This document shows, piece after piece, positions 1 to 8,951 of a stretch of 64,000 nucleotides of DNA. Within the stretch, counting starts at the first letter, position 1. Each line of letters opens with the position of its first letter. The translations under genes and the position numbers were made by a program. Origin of the DNA: Armatimonadota bacterium (lineage in GTDB: Bacteria; Armatimonadota; UBA5829; DSUL01); the NCBI GenBank assembly GCA_025998755.1, contig AP024674.1, forward strand, positions 1,020,004 to 1,084,003, in the 5' to 3' direction. The notes under the pieces are model-generated. The model did not search any database, was not told where the DNA came from, and saw only the letters and a list, made by a program, of their open reading frames with translations.

Positions 1-317
1 CCGGAAATGAAATAGAACAGCAGCACTCCAGCCGCAGTAGGATCGGAAGAAAGACGGAGTCCCTCGGATGGAAGAAGGTAGAACCCACCCAGCGCTCCGC
101 CCGCAATCAACGCAGCGACCCCGGCCAGCGTTCCTGCCACGGAGGCAGCGGCCGCACATCCGGAAAGCAACAGCAAAAATGGCCCTTCCGGGCCAAGCCA
201 GGGTTGCAGATAGGTGCGCAAGATGAGAGCAGCGGCGAAGCACACAGCCGCGATTGCCGCTCCTGCAAAAAGACGCAACCGGGCGTCGCTTCGAACGAAG
301 TCAGTTATTCTGGCCAC
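1..317 (-). CDS. Sensor protein with DUF4118 membrane domain (partial, runs off the window start)
   Basis: Only the first ~105 residues are in the window. They form several hydrophobic segments containing PWLGPEGPFLLLL and GGFYLLPSEGLRL. This matches the DUF4118 four-helix membrane domain found at the N-terminus of KdpD-like and PAS-containing sensor histidine kinases. The kinase part would lie beyond base 1 and is not seen. The start shown is a GTG at 317; in-frame GTGs further upstream (332 and about 359) are possible, and none has a convincing ribosome binding site. A strong terminator separates it from the glycosidase gene upstream, so it is probably transcribed on its own. Confidence 0.6.
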   Translation of the reverse strand, partial: MARITDFVRSDARLRLFAGAAIAAVCFAAALILRTYLQPWLGPEGPFLLLLSGCAAAASVAGTLAGVAALIAGGALGGFYLLPSEGLRLSSDPTAAGVLLFYFIS

Positions 318-477
318 CGGATGTGCTGACACGGCTTCGCAAAGGGCTACGGCAGACCCCACGGAGCCAGGTTAGCCGATCGCCCGCCAGATCTGCCCCC
401 CCCGGGGTTCATCGGGGAGTCACAGTTGTTTACCCCGCGCAGACACACTCCAAAACGGGTTCTTACATCCTTCCGCA

Positions 478-522
478 AAAACCGGCAAAAACACCGGGCC
501 TTTTCCTGCGGAAGAGGCCCGG
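478..522 (-). terminator. Rho-independent terminator after the DUF2961 gene
   Basis: A 7-bp perfect GC stem (494-500 with 516-522) has a loop that can extend the pairing. On the minus strand it is followed by a T-rich tract (bases 478-493 read as T-runs). It lies 35 bases downstream of the DUF2961 stop codon. Confidence 0.75.
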
Positions 523-556
523 CCGATCGTCAGTCCAGTATAGTCTTAGGGATGGC

Positions 557-1639
557 CTAAGGATACTGTGGCTCGTTGGGCCTTGGCAGGCGCTCCTCCA
601 TGGGGGGCAGATCCGGCCCCCCCTTCTTCGGCTCCGTTAGATAGTAATAGGCCGTACTGGAGTAATCATTGCTGAGCTTGTTCGCATGCCCGTGTTCGAT
701 GGACACCAGGATGCTCTTCCTGAAGCGCAACGGATCCTCGATGTGGTACCGGTACACCGTCTGCTTCCCCTTCCAGCGCCATTCCTTTGTGCCGCTGTAG
801 AGGATGATGCCGTGGTAAGGAGCGTTGTACTCCTCGGTGGGACAGTATGCGCAATGATACCAATCTTCCGTGCCGGTGCCATGGAGCTGTGGCGGCCACT
901 CCTCCCCATCTATAAAGATCATATCGTCGCCCTCGCCATACCAGTCGTTGGGGTTGCGCTGGAAGCAGTCTATGTCGAGATGCGCGCCGCAGTAGATGCC
1001 GTCTCCCTCCACCTGGCAGATGATGTAGTTGTCCCGCGCGCTGGCATTCAAAATCCGGGGATCTCTGCTGATCTCGTCGCCTGGCCGTTTTTTCTCCTCG
1101 AACGCCCAACCCCGCGTATCCGCCTCGCGCCGCCACTGCACGTGGAAGTAGGCCAGATCCTTCACAGCCTCCAGTGAAGGGTATCTCTCGTAATCGATGT
1201 AAAAGTAGTGGTTGTAATCCTGCTCGCCCTGATTCTCAATCTCAATCACCGCTTTTCTGCGGAACGGCATCGGCCACCAACAGTTGAAGCCCTTTCCGCT
1301 CTGCGGGCTCATCTGCATCGGCAGAGTAACAAAGTTCTTCCGCATTCCGTGGCCCAGTCCGAAGAAATCCCCAACGGGACACTCGACGCTGGGATCCGGG
1401 CAGTCGTCCCAAGACATCCGGATGACGATCCTGCGGCAGTAGTCCTCCCTGGGAATCCCCAAGGTCATCCAAATATGCTTGATACATCCCGGTCCTTCGA
1501 TCTCGGCGAGAATGCGCCTCTCGCCCGCTTTTATGTTCCAGAAGTCCGCGTTGCCTCCGCGCGTGTCCCAGCTTGAGACGCGGTGACTGGTATAGTCGCG
1601 CAGCCGCGGAAGCGAAGCAAGGGTGGTGCAACCGATCAT
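557..1639 (-). CDS. DUF2961 protein, GH172-like glycoside hydrolase
   Basis: A 360-residue protein of the DUF2961 family, which is now the basis of glycoside hydrolase family GH172 (alpha-fructofuranosidase/arabinofuranosidase-type enzymes). The family landmarks are visible: DIDCFQRNPNDWYGEGDD with Glu236 near residues 223-240, and HGTGTEDWYH with Glu258. These two glutamates correspond in position to the family's catalytic pair. There is no signal peptide, so it may act inside the cell. The ATG at 1639 was chosen because AGGGAG precedes it; an ATG 45 codons earlier (1774) is open but gives an arginine-rich, unconserved extension and runs through a terminator-like region. Its neighbour two genes upstream is another carbohydrate-active enzyme. 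The sugar substrate cannot be read from sequence. Confidence 0.85.
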   Translation of the reverse strand: MIGCTTLASLPRLRDYTSHRVSSWDTRGGNADFWNIKAGERRILAEIEGPGCIKHIWMTLGIPREDYCRRIVIRMSWDDCPDPSVECPVGDFFGLGHGMRKNFVTLPMQMSPQSGKGFNCWWPMPFRRKAVIEIENQGEQDYNHYFYIDYERYPSLEAVKDLAYFHVQWRREADTRGWAFEEKKRPGDEISRDPRILNASARDNYIICQVEGDGIYCGAHLDIDCFQRNPNDWYGEGDDMIFIDGEEWPPQLHGTGTEDWYHCAYCPTEEYNAPYHGIILYSGTKEWRWKGKQTVYRYHIEDPLRFRKSILVSIEHGHANKLSNDYSSTAYYYLTEPKKGGPDLPPMEERLPRPNEPQYP

Positions 1640-1779
1640 GCTGCCAATCTCCCTGAAAGTAGTGTCTGGGCACCTGTTAGACCGGCGGCCGGTTCTCTCC
1701 TGCCCGGCTACCTTCCAGCGGAGCCACCCAGCACCCCGGCGCCGCGTAAGTGGACAGGCGCTCAGAAAGTGCATTCTGG

Positions 1780-1814
1780 AAAAAGAGGCCCCGCCCTCCC
1801 CGGACGGAGCCTCT
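1780..1814 (-). terminator. Rho-independent terminator after the CBS gene
   Basis: The stem AGAGGC (1784-1789) pairs with GCCTCT (1809-1814). On the minus strand it ends in a run of T residues (1780-1784). It lies about 45 bases downstream of the CBS-domain gene stop. Confidence 0.6.
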
Positions 1815-1857
1815 CTTCAAGGAAACAACCAGTATAGCAGTCCGGCACGCGCCGGTT

Positions 1858-2325
1858 TCAGTCCTCCGACGAGCGCAGCATCCCCAGCAGAAGATCCGAG
1901 CGCGTGATGATGCCCACCGGCTTGCCGTCGCGCACCACCGGAATGCGGTTCACCCGGTTGGTGATCATAAGGTCGCATACTTCATCTGCGGGGGTGTCCT
2001 CGTCCGCGGTGATGACGTCCCGGGTCATCAGGTCCCACGCTTTGAGCGACATTCCACCCTTATAAGCCCGCATCAGCTTCTCTTCAGATACCGGAACCGC
2101 GCCGTACAGCGCGGTGCGCGGAAGGGCCTCCCTCCGCTTCTCCTCATTCAACAGGTCCGATTCGCTGATGATGCCGACCAGGCGTCCGTCGGCGTCCACC
2201 ACCGGTGCTCCGCTGATGCCTGCCTGTGTCAGGATCTCTGCCACCTCCCGGAGCGTGGCATCCGCACTCACAGTGATGACCTCCCGCGTCATCACATCAG
2301 CAGCCGTCAGGCCTTTCATCACCAT
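1858..2325 (-). CDS. Two-CBS-domain protein
   Basis: A 155-residue soluble protein made almost only of two CBS motifs: residues about 8-60 (VMTREVITVSADATLREVAE then GRLVGIISESDLL) and about 98-150 (LMTRDVITADEDTPADEVCD then GKPVGIITRSDLL). Paired CBS motifs form a Bateman module that binds adenine nucleotides (AMP, ATP, SAM) and normally regulates a partner enzyme or channel. Here the module stands alone, so the partner is unknown. AAGGAG lies 8 bases before the ATG. It follows the GH127-like gene after 36 bases and is probably co-transcribed with it. Confidence 0.9.
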   Translation of the reverse strand: MVMKGLTAADVMTREVITVSADATLREVAEILTQAGISGAPVVDADGRLVGIISESDLLNEEKRREALPRTALYGAVPVSEEKLMRAYKGGMSLKAWDLMTRDVITADEDTPADEVCDLMITNRVNRIPVVRDGKPVGIITRSDLLLGMLRSSED

Positions 2326-2361
2326 CGCGCCGTCTCCTTCATTCGTCCCATCACCAGCATT

Positions 2362-4239
2362 TTACCCTTCCAACAGGGGGAACTCGGTGATGCGAAGCTT
2401 GGCACAGCCGTATGGGATCAGCGTCAACTCCTCCACCGGCTCTGACGACTTGACCGGGCTCACCGGAAGCGGACCGGCCTGCTCGTCCACCAGCTGCCAC
2501 TCCGGGATTCGGCGGCCCTTCACGCGCAGCTCCACAGGAGCGGTGTCCGGCGAGTAGATCACGTCACCAACGCTCTTTACGACCACCTCGGCTTCCGGAT
2601 TCTCGGGGTCTATCAGGAGACCGTAGTTCCAGGGTGTGGTGGGATAGACGGCGTAGTCCGGGCAGGAGTCAATCCCGCGAATCCGCTCCCACCGCTCGCC
2701 GATCTTGAGGCTGTACACCAGGGGGCCGCGTTTCAACGTCACGGCCCCGTTGAAGCGCCGCTCGGCGCGCACCTTCATCGGCAAGGTGACCTCCAGAATG
2801 TCGCCGTCGCTCCACTCGCGTTCGGCCGTCTGGAAGGTGCCGGGAGTCAGTTCGCAGGAGCATTCGCCCCCGTTGAGCTTTGCGCACGCGCCTTCCGCCC
2901 AGCCGGGAACGCGGTAGCGCAGGGGGAATGTGACAGGCTTCGGTGTGCGGACGATGAACTTCACCGTCTCCCCGAACGGATAGTCGGTCTCGACGTCTAT
3001 AGTGACCTCCACCCCTCCGCGCACTTTCGCCTTCACCTGGCACGGCGCGAACGCAACCATTGCCAGACCTTCGTCCGGCGTGGCCATCCAGAGATTGGCG
3101 GCCAGTTTCGGCCACCCCTGATGGAAATTGGCCGTGCAGCAGCCGAACTGAGGCTCCAAACCGAATATGTTGGAGTCCGGGGCGTTGTTAGTCCAGTGAC
3201 GCGGCGCGATGGTGCACAGCACCTGATTGGCCTGCTGGTCATACTGATGCGCCATCATATCCGCCGAGAACGTTCCCGGAAGGGCGTTGTAGGCGATCAT
3301 CTCCAGCCGGTCACCGTAAGCCGGGCTACCCAGGATCTGAATCATGTTCTCAAGCGAGAACATATACTCCACCACCGCGCAGAGCTCAGTCCCCTGGGTG
3401 GGATCCTTGCCGGCAAGATGCTCGTCACCCGTGAAGATGCCCGTGGCGCAGCCGTGGAACTCGTCCAGCATCGCCAGCGTGGTGTCAGAGCCGGCCCTGT
3501 GCTCCGGCCATCCCGTGAGGACGTACTGCACCGCCGCCCCCTTGACCCCCATGGCGTTATTCACCACATGGCTGATCATCCGGAAACGCTTCGTCTGCTT
3601 GGCGGTCAGGGCGAACTCCCGGAAATGCCAGCTCCAGTCGTAGCCCTGATCCCGGACCATCTGTGCAAGCTCAAGAAGCTCCGGATCCCCTGTGCGGTTG
3701 TAGAGCCAGATGATGCACAGCGCCAGCTCCGTCCAGCGCATCACCGCCCACGTGTGCATATGGTTGACCGGAAGCTGATTCTTCATGTAGCGGAAGAAGC
3801 GCTCCATAAAAGGGATGACCCTTTCGTCTCCGGTCACCTCGTGATACTGCGTCAGCACCTTCAGCATCACAGACAGAGGCCACCAGTCCACATTCCCCCG
3901 CATCGGGCCGAAAAGTCCGTAGGCGTCCTGGCTCTTCAGGGTCCATTCGATCCATTCCTGAGCCTTTGCTTTCAGGTCCTCATCCTCAAGCAGATGCGCC
4001 AGGGGAACGAAGCCGTCCAGGTAATATGGCCCGCGCTCCCAGCTCTCGCCGGTGCCGCCGCGCCACCCGCTATTCGATCCCAGGGATTCCCAGAACTCAG
4101 GGAGCTTGCCGGATTGCCCTTCCGCCTGAATGCGAAGCTGCCTCTTCAGCCAACCACGGGGCTTTACAGCGCCGAGCGGCAGGAAACAGAAGGCTCCAGG
4201 GACAAGCGGTGGACGGTTATTCACGTAGAAGCTGTTCAT
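2362..4239 (-). CDS. DUF1680 / GH127-like beta-L-arabinofuranosidase family protein
   Basis: A 625-residue protein without a signal peptide, close to the usual length of GH127 enzymes (about 650). Its N-terminal two thirds should be the (alpha/alpha)6 barrel. The zinc-thiolate site of characterised GH127 enzymes (Glu-x-Cys plus a Cys-Cys pair that carries the nucleophile) is visible as TELC (Glu285, Cys287) and FGCCTANFHQGW (Cys367-Cys368). The C-terminal part, with stretches such as FPLRYRVPGWAEG and GPLVYSLK, fits the family's beta domains. GH127 members remove beta-L-arabinofuranose from plant glycans, but DUF1680 is diverse and the substrate is not certain. A good Shine-Dalgarno (GAGGAG) precedes the ATG. 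It is divergent from the secreted protein at 4435. Confidence 0.85.
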   Translation of the reverse strand: MNSFYVNNRPPLVPGAFCFLPLGAVKPRGWLKRQLRIQAEGQSGKLPEFWESLGSNSGWRGGTGESWERGPYYLDGFVPLAHLLEDEDLKAKAQEWIEWTLKSQDAYGLFGPMRGNVDWWPLSVMLKVLTQYHEVTGDERVIPFMERFFRYMKNQLPVNHMHTWAVMRWTELALCIIWLYNRTGDPELLELAQMVRDQGYDWSWHFREFALTAKQTKRFRMISHVVNNAMGVKGAAVQYVLTGWPEHRAGSDTTLAMLDEFHGCATGIFTGDEHLAGKDPTQGTELCAVVEYMFSLENMIQILGSPAYGDRLEMIAYNALPGTFSADMMAHQYDQQANQVLCTIAPRHWTNNAPDSNIFGLEPQFGCCTANFHQGWPKLAANLWMATPDEGLAMVAFAPCQVKAKVRGGVEVTIDVETDYPFGETVKFIVRTPKPVTFPLRYRVPGWAEGACAKLNGGECSCELTPGTFQTAEREWSDGDILEVTLPMKVRAERRFNGAVTLKRGPLVYSLKIGERWERIRGIDSCPDYAVYPTTPWNYGLLIDPENPEAEVVVKSVGDVIYSPDTAPVELRVKGRRIPEWQLVDEQAGPLPVSPVKSSEPVEELTLIPYGCAKLRITEFPLLEG

Positions 4240-4434
4240 GCTCTCTCCTCACGGATGTGCAGGGCGGAACCGGCGCCTCTTGAGGCCTGCGGCCCGCCGG
4301 CCAGAGAAGCATAAGACACGGGGAGTGTTTTCTCCTCCCCCGTTTCCGGCAGGCAAGAGAGCCGGAACTAGAGAAAGAAAAGGCACCTGGAGGGGAACAA
4401 GGGTCTCCCCGCGCTTCGCTGGATGGAGCGGCCT

Positions 4435-7131
4435 ATGAACAAGACAGGGATTATCCGGATGCTACTGCCGACGGCGATGATGCTGATGAGCGCGCTTCCT
4501 GTCCGTGCGGACGTGCCGGGCCTCCCCGTTGTGGACTTCACGTCACCGGACGCGGTACGGCAGTGGGTCGCTGCGAACCACGTGGCATCTTTGAAGCACA
4601 CGCCCGAAGGGATAGAAGTCACCATCAGCGGCGGAGATCCCTATATCATCGGCCCGCCCCTGGACCTGCCGGAAACCCAGACTCTGTGGTTGGACCTGAA
4701 ACTGCGCTCGGAAGAAGGCGGATCGGGACAGGTGTTCTATTTCCAGACCCATCCCACGGAGGAGCAGAGTGTGCGCTTTTCGGCGCCGCCCGGCGAATGG
4801 ATCGAAGCGCGCCTTCCCCTCCCTGCTCTCGGGGCGGGCTACCGCTTCCGGATAGACCCTCCGGGCGGCAGTGGAAAGGCGGTCATCGCACGCATGAGCT
4901 TCCGTCCCCGCATCCTGCTCAAAGCTCCGCAGTGGCCGAAGCCCGAGCCGTGCCGCGGCACGGGCGACGTGCTGGTGCACTCCGGCCCCATCAACGTGCG
5001 GGAGGGAACGCGAGGATGCCTTGCCCTGGAGGTGGCGGGATACCGGTTCGGGATGTTCCACACAGGCGGCATGCTGGGATACTTGATCGGGAATGAGCTG
5101 CGATGGCTGGACTTCTCCAACGCTCCCAGAGCTTCCGCCACCACGGGACATGCCTACGTTGACACCGTCACCGCCACCGATCAGGACGGCGCAACGTGGA
5201 CCATCCGACGCTCGCTGACCCCCGGCAAGTCCTCGGAGGACCGGGGCTCACTTGATCTCACCGTGACCATCAGCGTCAACAGGGACCGCAAAGTGGCCTA
5301 TCTCCCGGTCACGCTTCTGTTCGCCGGTTCCGGTTCCTTCGGAGAGAGGAAAGGGCAGGCGCTGTTCGCCGGGCTGGAATACCTTGAAGATGAGCCCTCC
5401 AGCAGCGAGGCCGATATCATCGGACCCGCATCGCGCCGCCAGGTGCCGGATACTCTGAAGATCACGTTCCCCCTGATGGTTCTCCAGGTGGACGGTGTGT
5501 ATGGGGGCCTGATCTGGGAGCCGCAGCTCGATGTCAGCGCGCTCTTCGACTCTCCGGATCGGATCTTCTCATCCGGCGGACACGTGATGGGCCTGCTTTT
5601 CCCCGGCTCGGACGGCCAGAACCGGGTGGAAGGAGACCTTCTTCCCTATGAGGGCGTCACTCTTGCCGCGGGCACGCCGCTTCAGGTGAAAGCGACCATC
5701 ATCGGCGGCAAGGGCGACACAGTCATTCCGGCGGTGCAGCAGTATGTGGAGCTTCGCGGGCTGCCTCCCCTGCCGGACACGGGACGCAACCTGCAATCCT
5801 ACGCCTCGCTTGCAGCCCGTGGGTGGCTGGACTCGGATATCCGCGATGGCAAGCTGTTCCGCCATGCTGTCTGGCCCGGCTTCGGGGCTGTGCCTGCCGC
5901 GGACGCTCCGGCGTTTATGCTGTGGCTGGCGGGGATTGTTCAGGACGATGGCATCCGCCAGCGCCTGGAGCAGACGGCCGGCGAGGCGTTGTCCGAGGTG
6001 GATCCGTCGCATTACGACTTCGCGGCTGTGAGCCACATCCCGTACTTCCGGCCCTCCTTGTTGTTCGGGAGCGTCCTTGAGAGTGCAGACAAAGCAGCTC
6101 AGGAGGCCCGCGGGCACCTCGCCCGCTTCGACGCGCAGAATCTTATTCGCTACACCCCGCAGGAAGGACGTCCCGACTATGGTCGCACCCACTACGCGGA
6201 CCACGCCAGCGGGCTGACCGGAGGGGTGGTGTGGCGTATGCTTCAGCAGGCGACTTTCTCAGGAGCCCCGGACATTGTTGAAGCTGCTCTGCAGAAGCTC
6301 CGATCGCTCAGTCAGTATGACAGGGGCGTTCCACGGGGTGCGCAGACCTGGGAAGTACCGCTTCATACCCCGGACATCCTGGCATCGGCCCACTTGGTCA
6401 ACGCATTTGTCACGGGCTACCAGATCACAGGGGAGCAGTCTTTTCTGGAAAGAGCGCGCTACTGGGCATGGACCGGGGTTCCATTCATCTATCTGGTGAA
6501 TCCCACCGGGAAGCCGGTCGGCCCCTACAGCACCATTGCTGTCTACGGCGCCACGGACTGGCGTGCCCCTGTCTGGTTCGGACTGCCGGTTCAATGGTGC
6601 GGTCTGGTTTACGCCGACGCCCTCTACCACCTGGCCAGACACGACGCCGATGGGCCCTGGAAGAAGCTCGCGGATGGCATCACAGCCGCCGGCATTCAGC
6701 ATAGCTGGAAGGAAGATGATGCAAACCGCGTCGGTCTCCTGCCCGACTTCTACCACCTCCGCGAGCAGCGCTCCGATGGTCCGGCCATCAATCCGGGAAC
6801 CGTACAGGCCAACGCTATCCGCTTCTTCGGGCAGCCCTGCGCCCACGACTTTCAGGTGGCGCGCCAGTCTCGCCTGTTCATCCACGCCCCGGGCGAGATA
6901 AGCGGTCTGGAGGAGGACGGCGACAGTGTATCGTTCTGGGTCCGGGGATGGCGATCCGCCCCATACCACGTGTTGGTCACCGGACTGAAGAAACAGCCGT
7001 CCGTGCGGATCAACGGCAGCAACGTCCCCTTGGAGTCTCCGCACGCGTATGCGGACGGCAGGCTGGTCCTTCAAGTGGAGGACAGCCCGCACATCGAGAT
7101 CGCTCTCGCGGAAGGCGTCGCGGGCCGTTAG
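4435..7131 (+). CDS. Large secreted protein of unknown family, possibly glycoside-hydrolase-like
   Basis: An 898-residue protein with a clear signal peptide (MNKTGIIRMLLPTAMMLM then a cleavage site after PVRA). I do not recognise a named family. Residues ~25-170 look like a beta-rich carbohydrate-binding region. From about residue 470 the sequence is helical with aromatic-rich stretches (ARYWAWTGVPFIYLVNP, VWFGLPVQWCGLVYADALYHL), as in alpha/alpha-toroid glycosidases and lyases. The C-terminal ~90 residues return to beta-sandwich-like sequence. The start is the ATG at 4435, because GGATGGAG sits 6-7 bases upstream; the ATG at 4423 overlaps that site. Its neighbours (GH127-like, GH172-like) support a role in glycan breakdown outside the cytoplasm, but this is inference. 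Confidence 0.75.
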   Translation: MNKTGIIRMLLPTAMMLMSALPVRADVPGLPVVDFTSPDAVRQWVAANHVASLKHTPEGIEVTISGGDPYIIGPPLDLPETQTLWLDLKLRSEEGGSGQVFYFQTHPTEEQSVRFSAPPGEWIEARLPLPALGAGYRFRIDPPGGSGKAVIARMSFRPRILLKAPQWPKPEPCRGTGDVLVHSGPINVREGTRGCLALEVAGYRFGMFHTGGMLGYLIGNELRWLDFSNAPRASATTGHAYVDTVTATDQDGATWTIRRSLTPGKSSEDRGSLDLTVTISVNRDRKVAYLPVTLLFAGSGSFGERKGQALFAGLEYLEDEPSSSEADIIGPASRRQVPDTLKITFPLMVLQVDGVYGGLIWEPQLDVSALFDSPDRIFSSGGHVMGLLFPGSDGQNRVEGDLLPYEGVTLAAGTPLQVKATIIGGKGDTVIPAVQQYVELRGLPPLPDTGRNLQSYASLAARGWLDSDIRDGKLFRHAVWPGFGAVPAADAPAFMLWLAGIVQDDGIRQRLEQTAGEALSEVDPSHYDFAAVSHIPYFRPSLLFGSVLESADKAAQEARGHLARFDAQNLIRYTPQEGRPDYGRTHYADHASGLTGGVVWRMLQQATFSGAPDIVEAALQKLRSLSQYDRGVPRGAQTWEVPLHTPDILASAHLVNAFVTGYQITGEQSFLERARYWAWTGVPFIYLVNPTGKPVGPYSTIAVYGATDWRAPVWFGLPVQWCGLVYADALYHLARHDADGPWKKLADGITAAGIQHSWKEDDANRVGLLPDFYHLREQRSDGPAINPGTVQANAIRFFGQPCAHDFQVARQSRLFIHAPGEISGLEEDGDSVSFWVRGWRSAPYHVLVTGLKKQPSVRINGSNVPLESPHAYADGRLVLQVEDSPHIEIALAEGVAGR

Positions 7132-7135
7132 CCGT

Positions 7136-7915
7136 TCAGGGCAGGATGTCCAAGGGGCTGGCCGCCAACTTGCGGATGGTGCGCGCGTCCAGCCGCTCTA
7201 CGCCGGGATTGCCCGCCGCCCGGTCGCAGTAGTCCGAGCGGTTGAACCGCAGGATGATCTCCAGAGGAGGCTCAACGTGGAACGGACGGGCGACTCCAAT
7301 CAACCCGACAGCCCTCCGCGCCGCTTCTCGGATGCACCTGCGCGCCTCATCCAGCGGCACCAGCCGCGCAGAGTTCCGTCCCTCACCTTCTTTGACGACC
7401 GCCGTCTCCACCGGCTGGAGGAACTGCTCCGCCTCTGCACAGGCGGCCGCGTCCCCGCTGACCATCACCAGCGGCAAACCGAAGTGACCCGCAATAATCG
7501 CCCACTGCGCCAGCTCTCCCATCCGCCTGCCGTTGACGCTGTAATCATGCCAGCTCACCGAGGACTGCGTATGGTCGAGAAACGCATTCAGGGTGCCCGC
7601 CATCGCGTGCGCGCCGATAACGAAGGTGGCATCGAAGGAAGAATCCATCTGACCCCACCACCGAGCAGTAGGTCGGGGATCCTCTTCGGCACGCGGATCC
7701 AAAAGCTCGAGGATGAAATTCGGACCTCCGCCGTGTCCGTCCCGAACCATCACACGGGTCGCCCCGCCTTCGAATGCCCCCTCGACAGCCGCATTCAGAT
7801 CTCCCATCAGGAGCTCGCAGCACTCCTGGAACCTGGGATGTTCCCTCTCGATCATTTCGGCGGAGTCTATTCCGCTGATGCCTTCCAGGTCGGTCATGAT
7901 GTAAATGCTGGGCAC
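7136..7915 (-). CDS. M55 family D-aminopeptidase (DppA-like)
   Basis: A 259-residue protein matching peptidase family M55, the zinc D-aminopeptidases typified by Bacillus DppA, which release N-terminal D-amino acids such as D-Ala from peptides. All expected positions are present: Asp9 and Glu11 (MTDLEGISG), His61 (VRDGHGGG), His103 (GAHAMAG), Thr116 next to His115 (the family nucleophile), and Glu134 (RRMGEL). The GTG at 7915 is preferred because AAGGAG lies about 11 bases upstream; the longer frame to 7981 has no such site. It is convergent with the secreted protein gene at 4435 (4 bases between them). A role in recycling peptidoglycan peptides is likely but not shown. Confidence 0.9.
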   Translation of the reverse strand: MPSIYIMTDLEGISGIDSAEMIEREHPRFQECCELLMGDLNAAVEGAFEGGATRVMVRDGHGGGPNFILELLDPRAEEDPRPTARWWGQMDSSFDATFVIGAHAMAGTLNAFLDHTQSSVSWHDYSVNGRRMGELAQWAIIAGHFGLPLVMVSGDAAACAEAEQFLQPVETAVVKEGEGRNSARLVPLDEARRCIREAARRAVGLIGVARPFHVEPPLEIILRFNRSDYCDRAAGNPGVERLDARTIRKLAASPLDILP

Positions 7916-7994
7916 TCGCTCACTTCTCCTTCCACGCGCGTAACAATGACCTTCGTGGCCTGTGCTCAATCCACCCTGCAACCCTTACTCGACA

Positions 7995-8045
7995 TCTGGC
8001 GAAATGCCTCTGAGCGCAACGAAAACGGTCTCCTCAGACGCCAGA
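7995..8045. other. Imperfect two-part inverted repeat between divergent genes
   Basis: TCTGGCG (7995-8001) pairs with CGCCAGA (8039-8045). Inside it CTGAG (8010-8014) pairs with CTCAG (8033-8037), leaving an asymmetric internal loop (8 bases versus 1) and an 18-base apical loop. It lies upstream of both the M55 gene (minus) and the LTD gene (plus), and a TATACT box follows at 8052-8057. It could be a leader RNA structure of the M55 gene or an operator. Confidence 0.3.
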
Positions 8046-8153
8046 ATCTGCTATACTTCGTTTCTGGAAACACAACTCGCGGCGCCAGCAACGTGACTGA
8101 CCGTTCATCATCGGAAGGCCACGGCGCCCGGCGACAGAAAGGAGAGAAGACCC

Positions 8154-8864
8154 ATGGCGAAAAGTATCGGCGTCGTCCTCTTGGGCTGCGCCCTGGTCCT
8201 CGCAATGTGCCCGCCCTCTCAGGGCACCGTAATGATCAGCGAGATCATGTACAACCCTAACAGCACGGAGGCTATTCCTGTCCAGACCGAGTGGATTGAG
8301 ATCTACAACTACGGGACAGCATCCGTGGACATTTCTGGATGGTATATTTCCGACGAGGATGGCGCATCATCCGTTACCATCCCTGCGGGAACATTCATCA
8401 GTCCCGGTGAGGCCATTGTGCTGTTTCCCTCGGTGATCACGGTGGCGGATTTCCAAGCTGCGTGGGGAACAGGCTTCACGGCCTTCCCGATGGATTTCGA
8501 ATCACTGTTCGGCCTCTCGAACAGTCCCAGTCCAACCAACGAGATCCTGGTGCTCCGGGACGCATTGGGAAACGCCGTGGATACCGTCAACTACGATGAC
8601 GCCGCGCCTTGGCCACTGGATACCCCGGATGGACCTAGCATCCACGTATTGCCCGGGTTCCTCAATCCGATCGCCAATGACAACGGCGCCAACTGGGCCC
8701 GCTCCCAGGTAGGAGTGAACGGCGCCTTCGCCGTGAGCCAGACATTGATCTTCAACGGCAATGACGCTGGATCGCCGGGAGTCGTGGTGCCCGAACCAGG
8801 GACACTCGTTGCGCTGGGTATCGGTCTGGCCAGCCTGATGGGAGGACTCCGCCGCAAGGCGTAA
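8154..8864 (+). CDS. Secreted lamin-tail-domain protein with PEP-CTERM anchor
   Basis: A 236-residue protein with a signal peptide (MAKSIGVVLLGCALVLAMC..). A lamin tail domain (LTD) starts at the typical VMISEIMYNPNS and continues through EWIEIYNYGTASVDISGWYI and ISPGEAIVLF. The C-terminus is a PEP-CTERM sorting signal (VPEPGTLVALGIGLASL then GGLRRKA), which exosortase normally cleaves to anchor or release proteins at the cell surface. No exosortase gene is in this window. A strong GAAAGGAGAG precedes the ATG. LTDs occur in bacterial secreted nucleases such as ExeM and YhcR, and the next three genes carry OB-fold, nuclease-like and nucleotidase modules, so a shared extracellular role is possible. 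Confidence 0.9.
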   Translation: MAKSIGVVLLGCALVLAMCPPSQGTVMISEIMYNPNSTEAIPVQTEWIEIYNYGTASVDISGWYISDEDGASSVTIPAGTFISPGEAIVLFPSVITVADFQAAWGTGFTAFPMDFESLFGLSNSPSPTNEILVLRDALGNAVDTVNYDDAAPWPLDTPDGPSIHVLPGFLNPIANDNGANWARSQVGVNGAFAVSQTLIFNGNDAGSPGVVVPEPGTLVALGIGLASLMGGLRRKA

Positions 8865-8892
8865 AACACCATCCCTGGCAGAGAGGTGAAAA

Positions 8893-8932
8893 GTGAACGG
8901 CCGTCCGGCGATCCTGCCGGGCGGCCGTTCAC
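8893..8932 (-). terminator. Long GC hairpin between convergent genes
   Basis: An 11-bp perfect stem, GTGAACGGCCG (8893-8903) with CGGCCGTTCAC (8922-8932), with further pairing inside the loop. On the minus strand it is followed by TTTT, so it best serves the phospholipase-D-fold gene. It may also stop plus-strand transcripts of the LTD gene. Confidence 0.7.
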
Positions 8933-8951
8933 GATTATAATGTCCTCTCCC

